Assembly: GCF_947179165.1 (NCBI RefSeq) | Contig: NC_077238.1 | Coordinates: 48,825,257-48,889,256, forward strand | DNA: 64,000 nucleotides | Direction of reading: 5' to 3' | DNA from: Solanum dulcamara | Lineage: Eukaryota > Streptophyta > Magnoliopsida > Solanales > Solanaceae | Shown here: positions 1 through 12,487 of the stretch, piece by piece | Layout: every line of letters begins with the position of its first letter | How positions within the stretch are numbered: the stretch's first letter is position 1 | Position numbers and translations under genes: made by a program | Notes under the pieces: generated by a model | What the model saw: the letters and a program-made list of their open reading frames with translations, nothing else | The model's database searches: none | Told to the model about the DNA's origin: nothing

Positions 1-586
1 AAGTTCTAAGTGTTAATGAGAGGAAAACCCTATTGGGTTTGATAAGGTACTATATTTTGTTCACAAAACATATTGGTTTAAGTTTGGGAATAGGGAAAAG
101 ACCGAAATTCCTTTCATTAAAACTAGGCGAGGCAATTCACGAGGTTCCCTTCCCGGGCCATATAACTTTTCATGAAGTGTGCTAGAAATTTTACTTGAGG
201 GTCATGGTCCCATATAACACTTCTCTGCATTATGGAGGGTCCCATAAGGATGAGGAAAAATTGACTCCTAAAGGCTGCCTTTGACAAAGTACTATACAGG
301 CCATATAACCTTTCATAGATCGTATAGATACCCATGAAGGTACGGTATCTAAGTCTTAAAGAGGGGGAAGGTTCACTAATAAATCCATGACTCATGGCGA
401 TCACCACGGTCCATGGATCATTCCTTGGAAATTTTCTAAATTTCCTTCAGCTCTACTGGCTCCCTTCATGGCTCGTGGTGCTCTCCACAGTATAGCAAAG
501 GGCTCATGGAAAGCTCTTGACCTGCAACTTTATTTCTTCTGATCTTTTTAAAGCTAGATTGGGCTCGAAACTTCAGGGGTGTTACA
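1..586 (-). mobile_element. Partial LTR of a minus-strand Ty3/gypsy chromovirus
   Basis: The right edge reads GGGGTGTTACA, the reverse complement of the usual chromovirus LTR start TGTAACACCCC, so this is the first ~586 bp (U3) of a minus-strand LTR; the rest lies left of the window. It shares the stretch around 'gggaaaagaccg' (about 90-110) with the minus LTR at 5049-7291, so the two are related. It contains short CATGG/CCACGG-type self-complementary motifs. It ends inside the RNase H region of the next element, so it inserted there; CTTCC (587-591) is the candidate target duplication, but the partner copy is outside the window. Confidence 0.6.
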
Positions 587-2075
587 CTTCCCAAAGGAAC
601 AAATGGGTTTGTGATTTATTGTGATGCATCCAAAATTGGGATAGGTTGTGATTTAATATAGAGAGGTAAGGTTAAGCGTATACTTCCAGACAGCTTAAGA
701 TCCACAAGATGAACTATCCTACTCATGATCTTGATTTGGAAACCGTAGTACTTGCTTTGAAGATATGGATCACTATCTTTATGGCATGCATATGGTTGTG
801 TTCACTGATCACAATAGCCTACAATATGTGTTAGTCAAAAAGAAATTAACTTAAGGCATAGGAGATGGCTTGAGTTGCTCAAGAATTATGATATGAGTAT
901 TCTTTACCATCTAGGTAAAGATAATGTTATATCTGATTCTTTTAGCAGGTCATCCATGAAAAGTACCGCTCAAGTTGAGGATGAAAAGATAGAGTTTTCT
1001 AAGGAAGTGCAGAGACTAGCATATTTAGGAGTTGGTAGAGTACCATAGCTCTAGGTATTCAATTCATCCAGTCTCTACCAAGATGTATCATGACATGAGA
1101 GAAGTCTATTGATGGAATTGCATGAAGAGAGTCATAGAAAACTTTGTACAAATGCTTGATTGTCAATAAGTCAAGGTTAAACATCAAAGGCCTTATGGTG
1201 TAGCTTAGAATATAAAGTTTCCAGAGCCTGTGTCATTGATTTCAAGGGTAATTAGGATAAACACTTGGTTCTTATTGATTTTTCTTACAATAACCATTTC
1301 ATTTGAGTATTAAAGTGTCTTCTTATGAGGCTCTTTATGGGAGAAGATCTAGATCACTATTTGGTTGGTTTGAAGTTGGTGAAGTTGAATTGATAGGGTC
1401 AAGAATTCTTTATCAAGCTACGGAGAAAGTGAAAATCATCCAAGAGAGATTGAAAGCTGCGCAAAGTTGTCAAATGTCCTACACTGATGTTAGGAGAAGA
1501 AACTTAGAATTTGTGGTGAATGATTGGGCGCATTTGAAAGTTTCTCCCATCAAGTCTTATAAGATTTGGAAAGAAAGGGAAGCTTTTTCATTGTTACATT
1601 GGTCCTTACCAGATTATTAAAAGAGTTGGTAACGTTGCTTATAAGTTAGAGCTATCATCAAAGTTAGCGGCTTCTCATCAAGTGTTATACATTTTGATGG
1701 TTAAGAAGTCCTTAGGATATCCTTCACTTATAGTTCCTACAGAAAGCATTGGTGTGAAAGATAGTTTGTCCTATGAGGAGATTTCTATCAAAATTCTTCA
1801 TGACTAGGTTCATAAATTAAGGACCAAAGAGGTCGCTTCAGTCAAAGTGTTATGGAGAAATTAGTTTGTTGAAGAGGCTACATAAGAAGTCGATACGGAC
1901 ATGAAAGCCTAGTACCCACATCTATTCATTCCTCCTAGTGTCAATATTGAGGTAACATTCCTAATCCAATCTCAGAATGAGTTTGAGTCTTTGAGTTCTC
2001 GCATTGCATTCATGCTTTGGAAAAACTCAAAGCTTGGTCATAATTTTAGGCTGAATGATCCCGAGAGGGACATAT
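587..2075 (+). pseudogene. Chromovirus pol 3' part: RNase H, integrase, C-terminal tail (decayed)
   Basis: Broken reading frames on the plus strand translate to RNase H (FVIYCDAS at about 607, then YPTHDL and a TDH motif near 805), the RNase H-integrase linker, an integrase zinc-finger region (about 1050-1200), and the integrase C-terminal part. The longest open stretch is 1303-1620, with the ALYGRRSRS motif that follows the integrase core in this family. From 1620 to 1960 the frame continues through SYEEI and the VASVKVLWRN-type tail typical of Tekay/Del polyproteins. Most of the integrase catalytic core is missing between about 1210 and 1300. Several stops and frameshifts make it non-functional. 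It belongs to the element whose 3' LTR is 2076-4325. Confidence 0.8.
1303..1620 (+). pseudogene. Integrase C-terminal fragment (chromovirus)
   Basis: An open stretch of about 105 codons beginning near the end of the integrase core. It contains SSYEALYGRRSRS, then a GEVELIG segment and the helical 'EKVKIIQERLKAAQS' region, followed by 'LEFVVNDWAHLKVSP'. The order and spacing match the integrase C-terminal region of plant Ty3/gypsy polyproteins and parallel the better preserved copy at 56280-56600. The frame closes at 1618-1620, and the homologous protein resumes immediately in another frame, so this is a fragment rather than a gene. Confidence 0.75.
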
Positions 2076-4325
2076 AGTAACACCCCATACTATTTTAACA
2101 TAGATCAACCCTAAAAATCCCTAAGAAAGTGAGAAATTAACTTGACCACTAGGTTGTACAAAAGCCAGCCTATGAATATTTGACATTTCTATGGCTCGTA
2201 GGAAGGACCCATAGAAACCCCCAACACTTGGCATAATTTGAGATTATGAGAATTCATTCTACGAGTGGCCTATATGGCCCGTAAAAGTTCCTACGGTCCA
2301 TAGGAGTTGTCCGTTGAGGGAACCCCATTGCCTAGTCCCAGGCTCCTTTTTATGATCCTTTTACAAAACTCGTCAAACCTCCTACAATCCGCAAAGTCAC
2401 TTATAGATCGAAGTATCATATTCAAGTAGCTACTAGAATGTGCACAAATTCTTAGGACTAGGGTCTATGACCCATAAAGCCTTTAACGAACCGTATAGGG
2501 GTCCGTAGACCCCGACCCCTAGGAGATCCAGTTCCTACGATAGGGCTTCCACTGCCCATATAAAGTTCTACAATCCGTAAGAAAAGTCATTGACTATTTT
2601 AATTAAGTTCAATCCAGTCTTTTTCCACTTTTCCCAAATAGAAACTCTGACATTTTAGGACTAAAATATTTCTTTTATCAGTATCTAGTGATGTTTTTCC
2701 CTCATTAACACTTAAAATATTTTGCAAGCAAGGATTGGAGAGACGGAGAAAAGCTAGGGTTCAAGAATTTTAATGACATTCTTCTAGTTTCTCTTAGATC
2801 ATTGATCTTCTAGGTATATAAGGTTATTCACAATATTGAATGAGTTTTTCCATGTACTCTACATCCTCATTCAGTAAAGTATGAGTTTGAGTTTGAGTTT
2901 TAATTACGTATATTGAGTTTTTAGTTGATTATGAAATCGTTCTTTGAGTTGCCTATTCATTTATTGATAATGAGATTATTCTATGAGTTCGTGTTCTTGA
3001 ATTTGTTGTCCATAAATGCATTCACATGAACCCTAGTTGAGTAGTTGCATTGGATAATTCTATTCATTATTTTGACATAAAAGAATAATATATATTTTAT
3101 GTCTTAATTTGAGTAAAGAGTTTTTGGCATGACTTTGAGTTGAGAAGTCTTTCATTCAGTGATGTTGAGCATGATCATTATCGAGTCCAAATGTGTTGAG
3201 CCATAATACACTTACATATTTATTTTTAGACTCAGTTGAGAAGTTAAAGTTACATTCCATAATTTACTGGGATTGAGAAAGTATAATTATTTTAAAGAGA
3301 AGAGTTAAGCTAACTGAAAAAAGTCCAGTGAGACAGATGACACATTATTTTGATTAATTATACTCATTTGAGTTCATGAGCATTATACATATATATATTT
3401 GAATTAGTATTGAGAAACAATTTGGGTAATAGTTTAGAACAACTCAAACTACATAAACTACGTAGCTAGTGTATGATAGGATCATACCATTGTTCAGTCC
3501 ACTCCTCACTTCTGTTTGTAATACAGACTTTATTGGATCCATGAGATGAGTTGCATCTCTTTCCTTAGTAAGTTATTGGATGGTCATGGCAATGACAACA
3601 GTTCATTGTATCATCACGATCTTCATAGTAATGGTTGTCAGTTAGAGAAACACCCCAAAGAGTAAAATATTATTTCTCTACAAAGATTCATTACTTACTT
3701 ATATTTTGTGAAGCATTGTCATTTTCTAAACTGCATGTTTACTGAGTTGAGTTTATTGCATGTTCATTCTATTGATTTGAGTTAAGTTTTCTTGAATAAG
3801 TTTCTTTTCATCTATTTTACATACTGTACATTTTATGTATTGACGCCATTTAGAACTGCATCATTTAATGATTTAAAGACAGGAGATACAAATCCTCAAC
3901 AGATACATCATTGAAGAGCAGATTCCTTCCAGCTTTTGCTGAGACCTCCTTGCATTCGGAGGAACTCTTGATTTATTTATTTATGTCATTACTATTAGTA
4001 TTTTGAGGTATTCGTGGGCTTGTCTCGGTACATAATTTAGAGTCAGTTTATAGGCTTCATAACTCAACACAGACAGAGTAGAGTTTATTCAGTATTATTA
4101 TTACTTGATTTCATGTTTTGCAAACATTTAGTTATATTATATTTAGAGCATTTTTGAGACTTAATTATGAGAAGTTGCATTTTTATAGATTTACACGCCC
4201 ATCTTAAACTATTTGAGTGAGTTGAGTCATCGGCTGAGTAGTTAGATAGGCCAAGGGTTCGCTTGGAAACCGGCAATGGTTTCTTAGTACCGGCCACATC
4301 TAGGGTGTAGACTTAGGGCATGACA
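2076..4325 (+). mobile_element. 3' LTR of plus-strand chromovirus (about 2.25 kb)
   Basis: A purine-rich tract (cccgagagggacata, about 2060-2074) is followed by AGTAACACCCC, a decayed TGTAACACCCC LTR start. The region ends in GGGCATGACA at 4325, matching the TGACA ends of the other LTRs here. The 5' third holds self-complementary motifs such as CCTACGGTCCATAGG (2290-2304). The second half is homologous to 58434-60005: both carry the 'agggttcaaga', 'ctaggtat(a/g)taagg' and 'gtcagttagagaaac' blocks in the same order. Confidence 0.7.
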
Positions 4326-4660
4326 ATTTTGCTTTAATTGCATTATTTTAGAAGAGTTTCAATAAAGTATATTTTGCTTTTATTACATTATTTTAGAGAA
4401 TTAAAAAGTATGTTTTACTTCAAGTGCATTATTTTCAAAAAATATTTCAAGAATGTATAATTTTCAAGAAATATTTTATGAATGCATTAATGTCAAGTGT
4501 GTAGTATTAGAAGAGTTTCAAGAATATATTTTGTTTTAAGTGCATTATTTTTAAGAAGTATTTCAACAAAGTATTATTATCTTTAGTTTTGAGTGCATTA
4601 TTTTACGAAAGAGGTTTAAAAAGTATATTTAGCTTCAAGTTCAATGATTCTACCAGTTTC
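4326..4660. repeat. Degenerate AT-rich tandem repeat
   Basis: Five or six imperfect copies of a roughly 42-60 bp unit built around '(g/a)cattatttta' followed by 'gaagtatttcaa(g/c)aa(a/t)gtat'. Copies of the 'cattatttt' core lie near 4340, 4383, 4423, 4540 and 4595. No coding content is seen. The array immediately follows the LTR end at 4325. Confidence 0.6.
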
Positions 4661-5043
4661 TTTTTGTTCAAGGAATGTAATACCTTCATTAATGGGATGT
4701 TCTTAACCCATTGAGTAACAAAGAAACCTCAATTTTTTAATCCATTACCTTCCCTAATTCTAGGGTTTCATAATTTCTTATGGGTTCTTATTGAATTTCA
4801 GTTTCTCCTCTGTTTTTGGTCTTATTTGCATGAATTGATTTTAATTCTATTATTTCAATGATATTTTCATGAACTCATAACATGCAAATATTTTCATGAT
4901 CACAATTATGCTATTTTTACATGAAAGCTTTATGAACTTAGATTTTTGTGAATTATGAATGCTTTCAGATAAAGTATTATTCATTTTATATGATTATCAT
5001 GATTTAGATTCTTTTGATAAAGTATCTATTATTAATTGATTAT
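4661..5043. other. AT-rich non-coding remnant (left part)
   Basis: There is no open frame or recognised domain. Together with 11265-12487 it forms the target that was split by the minus-strand element at 5049-11259. It is probably part of an old chromovirus LTR, but I cannot show both ends. Confidence 0.4.
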
Positions 5044-5048
5044 GTTAT
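5044..5048. repeat. Target site duplication GTTAT (left copy)
   Basis: GTTAT directly precedes TGTCATGACC at 5049. The same five bases follow TGTCTTACA at 11260-11264. A 5-bp duplication is the size expected for Ty3/gypsy integration. Confidence 0.8.
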
Positions 5049-7291
5049 TGTCATGACCTGGCCTAGTGCCTAGTCATAACACAGTGATTGAAACTCCGAA
5101 GGGCTCCAACCAAGCCTCATGAAAAATCATAAAAACATACATAAGGTAAAGTAAATGTGAAAAATAACATAAAAGGAGTCTAGATCATGAATCATATAGA
5201 GTATGAGAAATCGATAACATAGACTCTCAACATAGGTCCAACAAAATGCCTCTACTACATCAAAGTGGTGGGGACTAAGACATGTCCCTATATCACCCTC
5301 TACATGAAATAAATAAAGGACTTTGAAAGAAGGAACAACTTATTAGTAGTCCTCGATGGATGAGGACTCACCCAAAAACTTTGCCGAATAAGCTCTACTA
5401 GCCGCGTGTGGAAATATGATCCTCAAACCCTACATTATGAAACAATCTAGGTATGCATTAGTACTTTTGAATATACTAAGTATGAGAGCTTGACTTGCAA
5501 TGTAAATCATAAGACGCAATGATCAAGTAAAGCACAATAGTAAAAAAGGATAAGTAAAGTCATGAGAGAATCACAATGATCAAAGCATTTGGAAAGCATA
5601 GTTAAAATCATGAAAGTACATAACAAGGTCATACATATGTTAGAGAGAACCATAACCAACAATAAAACCATGCGAGCTATAACATGGAATCTGGATGTCT
5701 CCCCATACAATGGAAGAAAGGGGAATCTACTTCCCAAGGTAGACTCTACTCTGTTAGCCAGGTCATAACACAGGCTATATGTGGATATACTAGCTAAGCA
5801 ATGAAGGAAACCTACGGTGGCATGTAGTTTAGGAGTCTTGAGGCTGGTACTAAGGCTTTTGGTAGGGCCCCCAGCTAAAGTCCACTCAGTACTAAGAAAA
5901 ATCCCACAGAATATATAACATAGTAATCACACTTAGCACATATCATAACTTGTTCATAAAATTCATAATTCATCAAATACATCATTTCATAACGTATTTG
6001 CAATGTGAGAATTGTCCTTTAATCATTACAAATCATACTTGCATAATTCATATAATTAGGTGCTAGGTCACCACGTAGGCCCTGAGTCACCTTACTTCAT
6101 AACTTGCATGAAATTTATAGCTTGAACAAACTTATAATTCATTATCATAATTCATACTTGAATTTAGAGTAAAACTCATATACATAGTCAATTTGAATGA
6201 AAGTCATGATAATACCTTGAAATCATTGAATTCATAATCATACTTCATAATATCATAATTGAATAGAGGCTTCATGCATGGGCAATATTAATTCCACTTA
6301 AAATCATGTAATTTATATAGGAACAAACGTATAACGATCGTATATAATGATTTAAGACATAATTTAAACAACCCCATGTAATTCATCAAATCAGGGTTAC
6401 AACCTAATTGAAATTCATGAGATTTTGAATAAAAACCTTGGGACTCCATGGGTGAAAGGGACTTATGAATCAATCCCTACGTACCTTGGTTGAATTTGAC
6501 CTTATAATTGAAAGAGGAAAGTAGTTCTTCAAGAAAACCTAGCCAGACTTGATAAAGAAGATGAACCCTTGAATGAACCTTGAGAGAGAAGTATTAAAGT
6601 TGATTTGGAATTAATGAGAGAATTAATAGGTTTAAGAGTATTTAGGATATTTTAGTAATGAATCTAGTACCAAAAATGTCCACATACATTAATGAAAGAG
6701 TAGGGAAAAGACCGGATTACCCCTCATTAAACTGTAACTGGAACTCACCAAGGAGGACCCATCACGGTCCGTGATGATCACTACATCCTGTGGTGGTGTT
6801 CATGATAATTGATTTGAGCTTGGATTTTGGAAGTTGCAGGGAAAGGTTTTAGAACTTACTCCACAGAACCCTTCACAATCTGTAGAGTGCACCACAGTCT
6901 GTGGACCATGGGCGTGGTGTAGGCCTTGTAGGGTGACCTACAGAAGTGACCACAATAGAGCTTACCATGGTCCGTGAATTGCTACATGGCCCATGGTGGC
7001 CAATCATGTTCCTAGCCTTGGGATCATATTCTGAGGTCTTAGGGTAGGGGTCACCATAGAGGGATTCACGACTCGTAGTTCTCACCACGGTCTGTGGTGC
7101 CCTATCGTGGATCTCACTCTACAAGGGTGAACCTCAGGGTCATCACCACGGTGGCTCACCACAATATGTGGTTCTTATCACGACCTGTAAAGTCCTTCGT
7201 GTTCATCACTTGGTGCCAAAATTTTACATTTTCAAAAATTTCATCTTTTCATCCTCGTTTTCCAACTTTCCAAACTTTTGGGGGTCTTACA
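5049..7291 (-). mobile_element. 3' LTR of the minus-strand chromovirus (2,243 bp)
   Basis: On the minus strand it starts TGTAAGACCCCC (rc of 7280-7291) and ends GGTCATGACA (rc of 5049-5058). The end is homologous to the LTR end at 52025-52055 (ATGACTAGGCCCTAGGTC). U3 contains many CACGG/CCATGG inverted motifs, the clearest being CACCAC-GGTCT-GTGGTG at 7083-7099. The first 220 bp align with 11040-11259 at roughly 80-85% identity by eye, so the insertion is old. Confidence 0.85.
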
Positions 7292-7310
7292 GTATCTCCT
7301 CCTTTGGAAC
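7292..7310 (-). other. Polypurine tract of the minus-strand chromovirus
   Basis: Directly upstream (minus strand) of the 3' LTR start the sequence reads GTTCCAAAGGAGGAGATAC, a purine-rich run in the expected place for plus-strand priming. Confidence 0.65.
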
Positions 7311-7559
7311 GTTCCTCCTCAAATGGGACTAAATCTATCATGATTGGAATAGAAAAGGAACATAACAGCCCACGAAGAATACAAACCATCTCGATAATGC
7401 ATGAAAACATATAATCGTTTAATCTCAAGCAAAACCATGACTTTAAAACTGATTAAATAAACTTGAAAGCATGTGAAACCATGAAAACAACTGAAATGCA
7501 TGATTTAGGCTAGTTGGATCATGAAGGATCTAAATACCTCAACTAGGCACAGAAGGAAA

Positions 7560-8850
7560 GATATGAGGATATCAGGACATCATATCAGATTCGGCCTCCC
7601 ATCTAGCACCCTCAACCTCTTGATTCCTCTATAATACTTTAATTGAAGCTATTTCTTTATTTTTAGCGTTCTTACTTGCCGGTCCAAAATCTCAACCAGA
7701 ACCTCTTCATAAGAAAGGCTCTTTTTAATCTCAATGTTTTCCAATGGAACAATGGAGCTAGGATCACCTATAATCTTCCTCAATAATGAGATATGGAACA
7801 CCAGATACATCGATGCCAAATCTTAAAGTAAATCCAACTCATAAGTCACTTTACCAATTCTTCTCAAAATCAGATATGGGCCGACATAGTGGGAAATTGG
7901 ATTTCCTTTCTTAACAAAATGCATCATACCTTGAAACTTTCAATTAAACTCAATCATTAACTTCAAATTTAAGTTCTCTTCTTTTCACATCTGAATAGGA
8001 CTTTTGTCAGTTTTGGGTCATTTTTAATCTTTCTCTAATAAGTCTTACTTTGTCCATAGCCTCAAACTCAGGTCCTATCAAAGCAACTTCACCTACCTCA
8101 AACTAATCAATAGGAGATGTACACCGTCTACCGTATAAAGCCTCAAATGGAGCCATTTCAATGCTAGAGTGATAATTGTTATTATACGCCAACTCTATCA
8201 ATGAAAAATGGTTATCCTAACTTTCTTTAAAATCAATCACGCATGCTCTCAACATATCTTCTAGTGTTTCAATAATACGTTCGGCCTGACCATCCATTTA
8301 TGGATGAAATGACATACTAAGTTTTACTTGGGTACCAAAATCCTTTTGGAAGGATCCCAAAACTGAGATGTAAACTAAGTACCTCGATTAGAAGTGATAG
8401 ACAATGAAACACCATGAAGCTTGACCAACTCTTGGATACACAATCTATCATAGTCCTCGGCTGAATATGAGGTCTTAATTAGGAGGAAATGAGCCGGCTT
8501 AGACATTCGGCCAACTATCACCCAAATGGAATCGTTTTGCCTACAGTACAAGGTAAACCATTAACAAAGTCCATATTCAAGGCTTTCTACTTCCAAGTTA
8601 GAATCTCAATGTCTTGAGCAAACATCCTGATTTTTTATGCTCAACTTTCACTTGCTGGAAATTTGGACACACAGACACAAATTTATCAATGTCCCTCTTC
8701 ATTTCATTCCACACACTTTTCTCAAATCTTGATACATCTTTGTTGAGCCAGGATGAATAGAATACCAAAAACTATGAGCCTTGGCCAACTATGAGCCTCG
8801 GCCAATATCATATTTCTCAAGGCAACAACATTTGGGACATACAATCAGCC
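7560..8850 (-). pseudogene. Integrase and C-terminal tail of the minus-strand chromovirus (decayed)
   Basis: The minus-strand translation gives the integrase core and C-terminal region in pieces: the HPQ-DGQAE catalytic-Glu block near 8300-8280, the [10 protein letters not shown] and [11 protein letters not shown] motifs near 8220-8110, then the VKVLWRN-like tail toward 7640. The zinc-finger part lies near 8700-8600. Many stops and shifts break it up, and no open frame exceeds about 60 codons here. Domain order after RNase H (8851-9367) and before the purine tract is normal for a chromovirus polyprotein. Confidence 0.7.
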
Positions 8851-9367
8851 TTAATATCTCAAAACACCATCTACCCCTTTGGAGAAAACCTCAATGGCTT
8901 TTTCGGTAAATGCTTTCTTTAATTTATCCAAAGTGGGATCATCATTTTGCTTTGCCTTTATATCTGCCATAAGAGATGATTCAGAACTGTTCTGCACAAT
9001 AATACCACCATCTTTGGAATCAACCAATCTAACACCTAAATGAGAGAGCTTATTCACATCCCAAACTAACTCTTTCTTTTCATTCTCAATATGAGAAACA
9101 CTATTTATGGACAATCTACTAAGAGCGTCAGCAACCACATTCATCTTAACCTAGATGGTATAGCACACTTATGTTATAATCCTTTAATAGTTCAAGCCAC
9201 CTTATTTGCTGAAGGTTCAAGTCTTTTTGAGTGAACACATAATAAAAACTCTTGTGATCGATGAAAACATCTATATGGACACCATAGAAATGGTGTCTCC
9301 ATAACTTCAAAGCAAATACCACTACCGCCAACTCCAAGTCATGAGTTGGGTAATACTTCTCGTGCAA
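8851..9367 (-). pseudogene. RNase H domain and linker of the minus-strand chromovirus
   Basis: Two adjacent minus-strand open stretches. 9367-9146 encodes the RNase H middle part, with YYPTHDLELAVVVFALKLWR and an IDHK block where families have TDHK, so the Asp is kept. 9144-8851 encodes the RNase H end and integrase linker (VADALSRLSINSVSHIE, then SESSLMADIKAKQ). The same linker appears in the plus-strand elements at 20215 and 55360, so these are close relatives. A stop and shift at 9145 separate the two parts. Confidence 0.8.
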
Positions 9368-9369
9368 CT

Positions 9370-10464
9370 TGAGTTACCTAAAAGCATATGCTATCACTTT
9401 ATCATTTTTCATTAGCACACAACCAAGACCAACTCGTGAAGCATCACAATAGACAACTAACCCATTGGAACCTTTCGGTAAAGTCAACACTAGAGCATAG
9501 ATAAGTCTATCCTTCAACTCTTGGAAGCTTTCTCACATGCCTTGAACCATTGAAACTTTGCCTTATTTTTAGTCAAAGCAGTCAAGGGTGATCAAATGTA
9601 AGAAAGACCTTTCACAAATCATCTATAATAACCAACTAAACCCAAGAAACTCTAAATATTAGAAGAACTGAACGTTTAGGCCAATTCTTAACTGCCTCGG
9701 TCTTCTTTGGATCGACCATAATTTCTTCTCTAGAAACATTGTGACCAAGGAAACCAACTGACCTTAGCCAAAAATCACTTTTGCTAAACTTAGCATACAT
9801 CTATCGGTCTTTGAGAATTTACAACACAATCCTCAAATGATTGGCATGCTCTTTCTTACTCTATGAGTAAATCAAAATATCATCAATAATGATGATCACA
9901 AACATATCTAAATATTGCCTAATTTCCCTGTTCATCAAATCCTAAAAGACATAACCAAAAATTCAAAATGACCATACTGAGTTCTAAAAGTTATTTTTGG
10001 AATGTCACACTCCCTCACTCAGAGTTGATGATAACACGATAGAAGAACAATATTTGAAAAGTAGCTTGCTCCTTGAAGTTGATCAAACAATTCATCAATA
10101 CTTGAGATGGTAGATAATCAATGCACATTCGAAAAGAACCATCATTCTTTCAAACAAAAAGGACTGGATCACCCCATGAAGAGATACTTGGTCTAACAAA
10201 ATCCTTATCCAACGCACCTTTTAATTGCTCTTTCAACTCCTTAAGTTCCACCGGAGCAATACAGTAAGGAGGTATAGAAATAGGTTGTATATCGAGAAGG
10301 AAATCAATACCAAAATCTATTTCTCTTTTGGGAGAAATGCCTGAGAGATCTTCGAGAAACAATTCTAGAAACTCATTAACAATTGAAACTGACTCAAGAG
10401 TAAGAGTCTCAGTGTTAGTATCTTTCACTCGAACTAGATAATAGATGCAACCCTTGGAAATCAT
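9370..10464 (-). pseudogene. Reverse transcriptase of the minus-strand chromovirus
   Basis: 10464-10150 is open and holds the protease-RT linker and RT start ([23 protein letters not shown], then DPVLFV). Beyond an interruption, the RT palm is visible near 9930-9880 on the minus strand as an IIDDILIY block, so the two active-site Asp codons survive. Stops and small shifts follow toward the RNase H region. This enzyme would have copied element RNA into DNA; it is dead here. Confidence 0.75.
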
Positions 10465-11039
10465 TTTTCATACTTTAAGACATAAAATAAAATGACCCTT
10501 AACTATCCAATTATTATCCTTCCATTCAAGAATAGGTTCATTAGGAAACTGAAACAAGACCCTACGGGTTCTATATTCGATGATTGCATAAGAGGCATAT
10601 AACCAATTCATACCAAGAATAATGTCAAAATTGATCAGGTGAAGTTCAACAAGATCATATGGGATAATTTGTGCAAAACCGATATAGGATAATTTTTATA
10701 GACTCTTTTAGCCATAACCGACTCATCTACTGGAGTATAAATGGAAAAAGGCTCTATCAATATTTTGGGGCTAACATCAAACCTCATAGACACATAGGGA
10801 GTAACAAAATACTAATTTGCACCCAGGTCTAGCAAGGAATTAACATCATGATGAAGTACCCATAACATACTAGAAACAACAACAGGAGTCTCTTCCACCT
10901 CTTGCATATTATGTAGAGCATAAAACTGGTTGTTGCATTGATCAACCTTAGGTTGAGCTTGGGAACCTTGTGGATCTTGGTCACCTTGAGTAACTTGGCC
11001 TTGATAATAACTTTCTCTACCCTTTTTGGTAACATGAGG
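10465..11039 (-). pseudogene. Gag C-terminus and protease of the minus-strand chromovirus (5'-truncated)
   Basis: The minus-strand frame from about 11057 reads a basic, Gln-rich post-zinc-finger gag segment, then LHHDVNSLLDLGAN, the position of the aspartic protease DxGA active site (DPGA is usual; DLGA here). Protease remnants continue to about 10465. The gag zinc knuckle and everything upstream are gone: the sequence switches at about 11039 directly into the start of the 5' LTR. A start codon in the longest frame (about 11057) lies in LTR DNA and is fortuitous. Confidence 0.65.
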
Positions 11040-11259
11040 GCTCGTAGTGCTCAACATGGTCTGTGGTGCCCTGTCATGGATCTTACTCTACAGGGGTGAA
11101 CCTCAGGGTCATAACCATGGGTGATCACTACAAGGTGTGGTTCTCACTATAGACCGTGATGGCCTTCTTGGCCATCACCTGGTGCTAAAATTTCATATTT
11201 TAAGAAATTTCATCTTTTGATCCTCGTTTTCCGACTTTCCAAACCTCTAGTGTCTTACA
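11040..11259 (-). mobile_element. 5' LTR remnant (220 bp) of the minus-strand chromovirus
   Basis: Aligns from CTCGTAG to TCTTACA with 7072-7291, the first 220 bp of the 3' LTR, then stops abruptly. It is followed at 11260-11264 by GTTAT, the second target-duplication copy. Confidence 0.85.
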
Positions 11260-11264
11260 GTTAT
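11260..11264. repeat. Target site duplication GTTAT (right copy)
   Basis: Identical to 5044-5048 and immediately beyond the element's TCTTACA end. Confidence 0.8.
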
Positions 11265-12487
11265 GAAATTATGATATTTTGAAGGAGATATTCTTATAAT
11301 TAAGAGTCTTCATAAATGATTTGGTATTACTATATTCTTTATTTTTCAAAGAATATAAATATGAAAATGATATGATTATGCATGTCTTCCATTGTGAGTT
11401 TACTAAGCACTGAGTTGGAATAGTATCAATTACCACAGGAGCTAAAACTACATGCCCCCTAGGATATCTCAATTGGACAAATAGGTTTAAGGTAGAGGAT
11501 CCACATATAGGTCATGACATGGTCCTTACTAGGCAAGTAGGACAACCTCTTCTCAGTGTGGGGAAGACACTGAAATTCATATTATAAATCACATGATTTA
11601 TGTCATTTAACGTTATCTCCCACAGTTTAGTCCTTTAGATTATTACTTTGTCCTTGAATTCAATTATTTCATTTTTAGTATCTATCTGTTTCTTGTTTTA
11701 CTACTTTGTCATTGCATCATCTTATGTTTTTTAGTTGTATATTCAGTTTAGCATCTTAGATTTATCATGTCCGGCTTTACAGATTGTCTTGCATATCTCA
11801 CATACTCAGTATATTTAAAGTACTGATCATATACTTTTTTTTCCTTTATTTTTCATGTGATGCATATTCAATTTCTTACTATTAAGATTTTAGTTAGTTA
11901 GATTGTCGTTTCCAGATAGCAGCTGATGAGTTTTCTTATTTTGAGCACTCAGGTCAGTTTGTAGTTCTATATTATTTCTATTCACCTATATTGATTAAGG
12001 GGAGCAGAGGTCATGTCTGGCTAACTATAGTCAGTATTAATAGAGGCTTCATAGATAATCAGTTAGTGTTATTGTATTCAGTCTATTCTTTTAAAATTAT
12101 AGTTGTTGTATATAAAACATTATTTATAAATGTATTGAACTAGTATTTCATAACTATGCTTTTTCTCATTTATTAATAGTTGTTTTACATATTTATATTT
12201 AATTGCTCATGACTATGATAGTATCAAGGGTAATCATGGGGTCAACTGTGACTCTAAGTAATTAATGCATTTAGAAAATATAAAAATGAAGTAGAAATAC
12301 AACTAAATAAAACAATTAAGTGATAAGAACTTATAGGGATGGCGACTATGAATCTCTTTTGAAGAAATACATTTGGAAAATGAAATTATTTATCAAACCA
12401 CAAATTGTTAATTGTCACAATCTAATGGAATGACAAAAATGAAAAATAGTACTTTAAAGCAGAGGATGAATGCCTTATTGATCTGTT
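11265..12487. other. AT-rich non-coding remnant (right part), probably an old LTR
   Basis: No coding frame. Blocks such as 'gagcactcaggtcag', 'gtcatgtctggctaa' and 'agaggcttcatagata' (11940-12060) resemble the downstream part of Tekay/Del LTRs, compare 'tataggcttcataactcaac' near 4050. Boundaries cannot be set. It is continuous with 4326-5043 if the minus-strand element is removed. Confidence 0.4.

Larger units (their letters stand above)
5049..11259 (-). mobile_element. Minus-strand Ty3/gypsy chromovirus, full insertion, internally deleted
   Basis: Both outer ends and the GTTAT target duplication are present. Reading the minus strand: a 220-bp remnant of the 5' LTR (11259-11040), gag C-terminus and protease, RT, RNase H, integrase, a purine tract at about 7310-7292, and a complete 3' LTR (7291-5049). 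The PBS, most of gag and about 2 kb of the 5' LTR are missing at one junction near 11039. Because the outer ends and target duplication are intact, that deletion came after insertion. All coding parts carry stops and frameshifts. Confidence 0.85.
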
